64,000 nucleotides of DNA. It comes from Lonepinella sp042468235. Its GTDB lineage: Bacteria > Pseudomonadota > Gammaproteobacteria > Enterobacterales > Pasteurellaceae. This document shows positions 59,953 to 64,000 of the stretch, piece by piece (within the stretch, counting starts at the first letter, position 1; every line of letters starts with the position of its first letter). The notes beneath the pieces were generated by a model. The model had not been told where the DNA came from and made no database searches. It was given only the letters and a program-made list of their open reading frames with translations. The DNA is taken from NCBI RefSeq assembly GCF_042468235.1, contig NZ_CP170386.1:372001-436000 (forward strand), in the 5' to 3' direction. A program made the position numbers and the translations under genes.

Positions 59953-61059
59953 TTAACGTAGTACCCAAACGCGTCCATAATGTTTTGATAAACCAGAAAT
60001 ATGCCCGGCTTGATCGCCGATGCCACGATACAAATCAAAATGCTGACCTTTCACTGCTCCACCTACATCTAAGGCGACCATAAGATGTAATTGATGCTGT
60101 CCAGTCCAGTTACCGTTATTATCAATTTGAGGTACCTCGATTAATAAGACAGTGCCAGATGGCACAATTCGACGATCGGACGCGACCGATGCCATAGGAA
60201 CTAATGGCACACCGGCAGAGCCTTTGACTTGACCGGTGGGATCATTTTTAAAGAATACATAAGACTGATTACGCTCTAACAAGCCTTGTATGCGAGATGG
60301 ATTACGTTGTCCCCATTCACGAATAGCTTGGACGGACATTTTTTCCTTTGGAATTTCGCCATCCTCCACTAATAAACGTCCTACGGAAGTGTATTGAAAG
60401 CCATTTTGACCGGCATAAGCTAAGTAAGTTAAGCGACCATCACCGAAATCTACATAGCCACTGCCTTGCACCCCGAGTAAAAAATTATCTAACATCGAAT
60501 CACTATAAGCTAATTCTAAGCCTTTACCCGCTAATGCTCCCGCATAAATTTGAGCTCGAGTGAAACGTTTTTGGCTAGGCATAGCATAAATTGGTTGAGT
60601 ATATCTACCCTGTGGTGTTCGACGAGCATGAATAACCGGGGAGTAATAACCGGTCATTAATACATTTTGATAATTATCTGCCCCTGCCATGACTTGTGGA
60701 TAAATACCGTATCTTGCCAAATCACTGACTTTGGCACCAGCATTGACCCATTGTTGAATTTTGCTGTAATTGCTAGCAAAGCGATTAGTAATACCGCTAG
60801 AATAGTGACGTACGTTATTTAATTGGTAGATAAAGTTTTTGGGATTCACGATCGTGCTGTTGTTATCTACTCTGGAAACTGTAGTAAAGACTTCCGGTGT
60901 ATAAATTCTCCCATTGTATTTTGCCCCTAATTTTTGCATTTCTGTGTTACTAACATTAGCTTTTATTCTGGTGGGTTGCTTGTTGTTAGATGAACAAGCG
61001 ATAAGTAAGGCAGAAAGGGCTAAAATAGCTACTTTGTATGTCATGTTTTTGGGAATCAT
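59953..61059 (-). CDS. mltA: Membrane-bound lytic murein transglycosylase A
   Basis: Outer-membrane lipoprotein cleaving peptidoglycan glycan strands. 368 aa; lipobox LIAC within ALSALLIACSSN. The MltA domain (about 130-240) and the 3D domain with the catalytic-aspartate context VALDVGGAVKGQHFDLYRGIGDQAG are present, with the terminal LSKHYGRVWVL. Precedes tcdA in the transcript. Confidence 0.93.
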   Translation of the reverse strand: MIPKNMTYKVAILALSALLIACSSNNKQPTRIKANVSNTEMQKLGAKYNGRIYTPEVFTTVSRVDNNSTIVNPKNFIYQLNNVRHYSSGITNRFASNYSKIQQWVNAGAKVSDLARYGIYPQVMAGADNYQNVLMTGYYSPVIHARRTPQGRYTQPIYAMPSQKRFTRAQIYAGALAGKGLELAYSDSMLDNFLLGVQGSGYVDFGDGRLTYLAYAGQNGFQYTSVGRLLVEDGEIPKEKMSVQAIREWGQRNPSRIQGLLERNQSYVFFKNDPTGQVKGSAGVPLVPMASVASDRRIVPSGTVLLIEVPQIDNNGNWTGQHQLHLMVALDVGGAVKGQHFDLYRGIGDQAGHISGLSKHYGRVWVLR

Positions 61060-61193
61060 TTGCTAAAAATCCTAAAATAAATCAATCCGAAAATTAAGAG
61101 AAATATCCTATCAAAATTTAGACATATACCCTAGTATTTTTTATGCTTTTTGTTGTTTTTTAAGGCAAACGAATTGATTTTACATCTTTTTTC

Positions 61194-61221
61194 TTGCATT
61201 CATGATTTTTCAGTGTATATT
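61194..61221 (+). promoter_or_regulatory. Promoter of the initiator tRNA
   Basis: TTGCAT (61194-61199), 16-bp spacer, TATATT (61216-61221); start expected near 61228. Confidence 0.72.
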
Positions 61222-61234
61222 ACACCACATCAGA

Positions 61235-61311
<77 letters not shown>

Positions 61312-61320
61312 AATTCAAAA

Positions 61321-61352
61321 AAAAGCGTTAATCACAAGGTTAACGCTTTTTT
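61321..61352. terminator. Terminator between tRNA-fMet and argD
   Basis: AAAAGCGTTAA (61321-61331) pairs with TTAACGCTTTT (61340-61350), with T6 on the right and A-run on the left, so it can serve both converging units. Confidence 0.88.
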
Positions 61353-61362
61353 GCTTTTTATT

Positions 61363-62565
61363 TTAGTCGAAACATTTTAAGGTTTTAGTTAATCGCTCAA
61401 TACCTTGTAAGAGATCTTGTTCACTGATATTTAATGCGGGTGCAAAACGTAACACATTCGGTCCAGCCACTAAAATCATTAAGCCGTTTTCTGCTGCCAC
61501 TTTGACAAAATCACTTGCTTTACCTTGGTATTTTTCAATTAATTCTGCACCAATTAATAACCCCTCGCCTCTAATTTCCTTAAATAAATGAAATTGTTCA
61601 TTTAATTTAGTTAATTCGGCTTTAAATAGTGCAGAAGTGCGGTTAACTTGAGCCAAAAATTGATCATCAGCAATGGTATCAATCACTTTTTCGGCGACGG
61701 CACAAGCCAATGGATTTCCCCCAAAGGTGGTGCCGTGTACCCCAGGGGAAAAACTTTTGGCAATCTCTGTGGTGGTCAGCATGGCACTAATCGGAAAGCC
61801 ATTGCCTAAGGCTTTAGCTGTAGTCAGAATATCGGGAGTAACACCATATTTTTGATACGCATACAGATAGCCGGTACGCCCTACGCCTGTCTGTACTTCA
61901 TCAAAAATCAACAAGGCGTTATTTTCATCACAAAGTTGACGTAAGCCTTGTAAAAATTCTGCGGTGGCAGGAATAATCCCACTTTCCCCTTGGATCGGTT
62001 CGACAATCACTGCACAGCAACGATCATCAATCACCGCTTTTACGCTGGCTAAATCATTAAATTTAACATGAATAATATCTGCTGGTTTCGGACCAAAGCC
62101 ATCAGAATATTTCGGTTGTCCTGCAACGCTGACGGTAAATAGCGTACGACCGTGGAAACTTTGTTTAAAGGAGATAATGGTGGATTTTTGATAACCATAG
62201 TTATCTACTGCATAACGGCGAGCTAATTTTAATGCTGCCTCATTGGCTTCTGCACCAGAATTAGCGAACATGACACGCTCTGCAAAGGTATGTTGAACTA
62301 ATTTACTGGCGAGTGCAAGGGTCGGTTCGCTGGTAAACCAGTTACTTGAATGCCATAATTTTTCGCTTTGGGATTTGAGTACCTCCACAATTTCATCAGG
62401 GCAATGACCGAGTGAATTAACGGTAATGCCGCTGGTGAAGTCAATATATTCTTTGCCGTCTTGATCCCAGACGTGGCTGCCTTTTCCTTTGATGGGGATA
62501 AAGTTAGCGGGGGTGTAGTTTTGGATCATGACTTGATCGAATGTTTGTCTGTTGTATTGGGGCAT
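61363..62565 (-). CDS. argD: Acetylornithine/succinyldiaminopimelate aminotransferase
   Basis: PLP aminotransferase of arginine and lysine (diaminopimelate) synthesis. 400 aa with the substrate/phosphate region GKEYIDFTSGITVNSLGH, the Asp motif LIFDEVQTGVGRTG and the Schiff-base lysine in TTAKALGNGFPI. Length is normal for ArgD. Minus strand, converging on the tRNA. Confidence 0.93.
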   Translation of the reverse strand: MPQYNRQTFDQVMIQNYTPANFIPIKGKGSHVWDQDGKEYIDFTSGITVNSLGHCPDEIVEVLKSQSEKLWHSSNWFTSEPTLALASKLVQHTFAERVMFANSGAEANEAALKLARRYAVDNYGYQKSTIISFKQSFHGRTLFTVSVAGQPKYSDGFGPKPADIIHVKFNDLASVKAVIDDRCCAVIVEPIQGESGIIPATAEFLQGLRQLCDENNALLIFDEVQTGVGRTGYLYAYQKYGVTPDILTTAKALGNGFPISAMLTTTEIAKSFSPGVHGTTFGGNPLACAVAEKVIDTIADDQFLAQVNRTSALFKAELTKLNEQFHLFKEIRGEGLLIGAELIEKYQGKASDFVKVAAENGLMILVAGPNVLRFAPALNISEQDLLQGIERLTKTLKCFD

Positions 62566-62654
62566 TTTGATCTTCCTTTATTTTTTTAGATAGGATAAAA
62601 GGATTTGATTTTTTATGCAATAGTTTTGAATAAAAATTCAGTTTTTTAATTGGA

Positions 62655-62850
62655 ATCGGTTTCGCCGATGGCGACTTACTTTTTCTTTGCTTGTGCAAAG
62701 AAAAAGTAAGCAAAAAGAAAGCACACCCCAACTTTGCCTTGTTTCCTGAAAATAATTAAATTTGCTTAACGGAAAAGTTGTCAACTCGCTTCGCTCAAAC
62801 AGCACAACTTTTCCTACAAATTTAATCATTTTCAGGCGGCAAACATGGGG
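62655..62850 (+). repeat. Multi-hairpin dispersed repeat, copy B
   Basis: Starts ATCGGTTTCGCCGATGGCGAC and ends CAGGCGGCAAACATGGGG. Hairpin 1 (ACTTTTTCTTTGC/GCAAAGAAAAAGT). The second, large hairpin has stems 62745-62764 with 62817-62836 and GGAAAAGTTGT (62771-62781) with ACAACTTTTCC (62804-62814). The loop ACTCGCTTCGCTCAAACA is shared with copy A although the stems differ in sequence. Confidence 0.8.
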
Positions 62851-62892
62851 ACCCCATTGGTGGTGGAATGAAGTGCTGTGGAAAATTTGAGA

Positions 62893-62954
62893 ATACCTAG
62901 TACTGGCGTACTAGGTTAGGTATGGTAACGTTACTCCGTAGCTTAAAAAATATC
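62893..62954. repeat. Partial copy of the ompW-downstream inverted repeat
   Basis: ATACCTAGTACTGGCGTACTA, then GTTACTCCGTAGCTTAAA, aligns with the complement of 52097-52158 (shared ACTGGCGTAC and CGTTACTCCGTA). It lies between repeats B and C. Confidence 0.6.
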
Positions 62955-62996
62955 TATTTTTTCACCGCACTTTTGTTATGCTCGATCAAAACTTGG

Positions 62997-63192
62997 GGCC
63001 CCGTCTGAACCGCCTGAGCGTTTTGGTATTTTTAGCTAAATTTTGTATGTCTGAGCGTAGCGAGTTCAAAATTTAGCGTGAAGAAAATACCAAATAAGCG
63101 AAGAAAAGTGGTGAAGTCGGGGTGTGCTTTTCTTTGCCTACTTTCTTTTGTACAAGCAAAAGAAAGTATGGTCGCCATCGGCGAAACCCGAT
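62997..63192 (-). repeat. Multi-hairpin dispersed repeat, copy C (inverted)
   Basis: A 196-bp inverted relative of copy A: same ends (GGGGCCCCGTCTGAACCGCC on the left and CGCCATCGGCGAAACC on the right) and same large hairpin. Hairpin 1 reads ACTTTCTTTTG/CAAAAGAAAGT, a compensated variant. Faces copy B across 146 bp, making a convergent pair of 538 bp between argD and tldD. Confidence 0.8.
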
Positions 63193-63234
63193 CTAGCCAT
63201 AAACAAAAAGGTTAAGGACAAATTAAATAAAAAT

Positions 63235-64000
63235 CTAATTTGTTCCCCCAACCGTTATCTTCTCAATCTTACAAGCTGGTTGCCCCACCCCCACTGGTAC
63301 ACTTTGTCCGTCCTTACCACACACCCCAATGCCGTGATCGATTTCTAAATTATCCGCTACCATAGACACCTGTTGCATGACTTCAATCCCATTACCAATC
63401 ATCGTTGCCCCTTTAATTGGCTTAGTGATTTTGCCTTTTTCAATTAAATAGGCTTCTGACATGGAGAAAGTAAATTTACCCGACGTAATATCCACCTGAC
63501 CGCCACCAAAGTGCGGTGCAAAAATACCCTGATCGACACTGGCGATCAAATCATCAAATTTACTTGAACCTGCCAACATATAGGTATTTGTCATACGTGG
63601 CATTGGCAAATGTGCATAGCTTTCACGGCGACCGTTGCCAGTCGGGGCAACACCCATTAAACGGGCATTCATTTTGTCTTGCATATAGCCTTGCAAAATA
63701 CCGTCTTTAATCAATACATTACATTGACTTGGAACACCCTCATCGTCCATGGTTATGGAGCCACGGCGATTTTGTAACGTGCCGTCATCTACAATAGTAC
63801 ATAAAGGGGAAGTGACTAACTCACCGATTTTACCCGTAAATAATGAACTTTCTTTACGGTTGAAGTCCCCCTCTAAACCATGACCAACTGCTTCATGTAA
63901 TAGCACACCGGGCCAACCCGCACCCAAAATTACAGGCATTAAACCAGACGGAGCAGATACTGCATTCACATTGACTAAGGCTTGGCGAACGGCTTCTTTA
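63235..64000 (-). CDS. tldD: TldD metalloprotease subunit (5' end outside window)
   Basis: C-terminal part of TldD, which with TldE (PmbA) forms a zinc protease that degrades unfolded peptides and matures microcins. The zinc motif HEAVGHGLEGD (HExxxH) and the GNGRRESYAHLPMPRMTNTYM region are present, ending ...VGVGQPACKIEKITVGGTN. The frame continues past base 64000, so the N-terminus is missing only because of the window edge. Confidence 0.92.
   Translation of the reverse strand, partial: KEAVRQALVNVNAVSAPSGLMPVILGAGWPGVLLHEAVGHGLEGDFNRKESSLFTGKIGELVTSPLCTIVDDGTLQNRRGSITMDDEGVPSQCNVLIKDGILQGYMQDKMNARLMGVAPTGNGRRESYAHLPMPRMTNTYMLAGSSKFDDLIASVDQGIFAPHFGGGQVDITSGKFTFSMSEAYLIEKGKITKPIKGATMIGNGIEVMQQVSMVADNLEIDHGIGVCGKDGQSVPVGVGQPACKIEKITVGGTN

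Noticed and set aside
62655..63192. Insertion sequence between argD and tldD
   Set aside because: No transposase ORF; the open frames there are out of register with each other and derive from hairpin repeats.

Overview
The window is chromosomal DNA of a Pasteurellaceae bacterium of the Haemophilus influenzae-type DNA-uptake clade. The 9-mer AAGTGCGGT (or ACCGCACTT) recurs throughout, alone and as inverted pairs between genes. The DNA is AT-rich, and the core gene neighbourhoods match that family (mog-glnB, yciA-yciB-yciC-ompW, secG-leuU). I cannot name the species.

Layout. 0-7.3 kb: the end of a PTS sugar permease (cut by the window), a molybdate-type ABC operon (modA-modB-modC-like-modD), and ackA-pta. 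7.5-10.1 kb: a copper chaperone and the copper ATPase CopA, joined by what looks like a programmed -1 frameshift signal (slippery heptamer plus H-type pseudoknot). 10.2-30.5 kb: a YwiC-like membrane protein, ridA, metK, then an isoprenoid/phospholipid/outer-membrane cluster (dxr, an EamA transporter, uppS, cdsA, rseP, bamA, skp, lpxD, fabZ, lpxA, lpxB, rnhB), followed by an SLC13 permease, mog, glnB, an AI-2E-type permease and cysK.

30.6-46.5 kb: a 15.2 kb mobile island in the 3' end of tRNA-Leu(GAG). It carries a P4-type integrase, an AlpA regulator, a P4/D5-type primase-helicase and a full capsid and packaging set (capsid, protease, portal, connectors, HNH, TerS, TerL). It has no tail-tube, tape-measure, tail-fibre or lysis genes. 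This is the organisation of a capsid-forming phage-inducible chromosomal island (cf-PICI), a phage satellite that builds its own heads and borrows tails. Iterons resembling P4 alpha-protein sites lie in two clusters about 13.4 kb apart, like the P4 ori/crr pair. A degraded second integrase and a 128-bp repeat on the left show an earlier related element at the same tRNA.

46.5-64 kb: core genes again. These are leuU, secG, topB, yciI, yciA, yciB, yciC, ompW, recN, nadK, grpE, rlmL, znuA, tcdA, mltA, an initiator tRNA, argD and tldD (cut by the window). Interspersed are three copies of a roughly 195-bp multi-hairpin repeat whose stems differ in sequence but stay self-complementary, and a family of small GTAC-centred palindromes.

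The observations most worth following are the copA frameshift cassette, the satellite with its split origin and reordered head module, the chain of identical ATGCGTAA gene overlaps in its early operon, and the hairpin repeat family. All functional calls come from reading the sequence; no database search was run.
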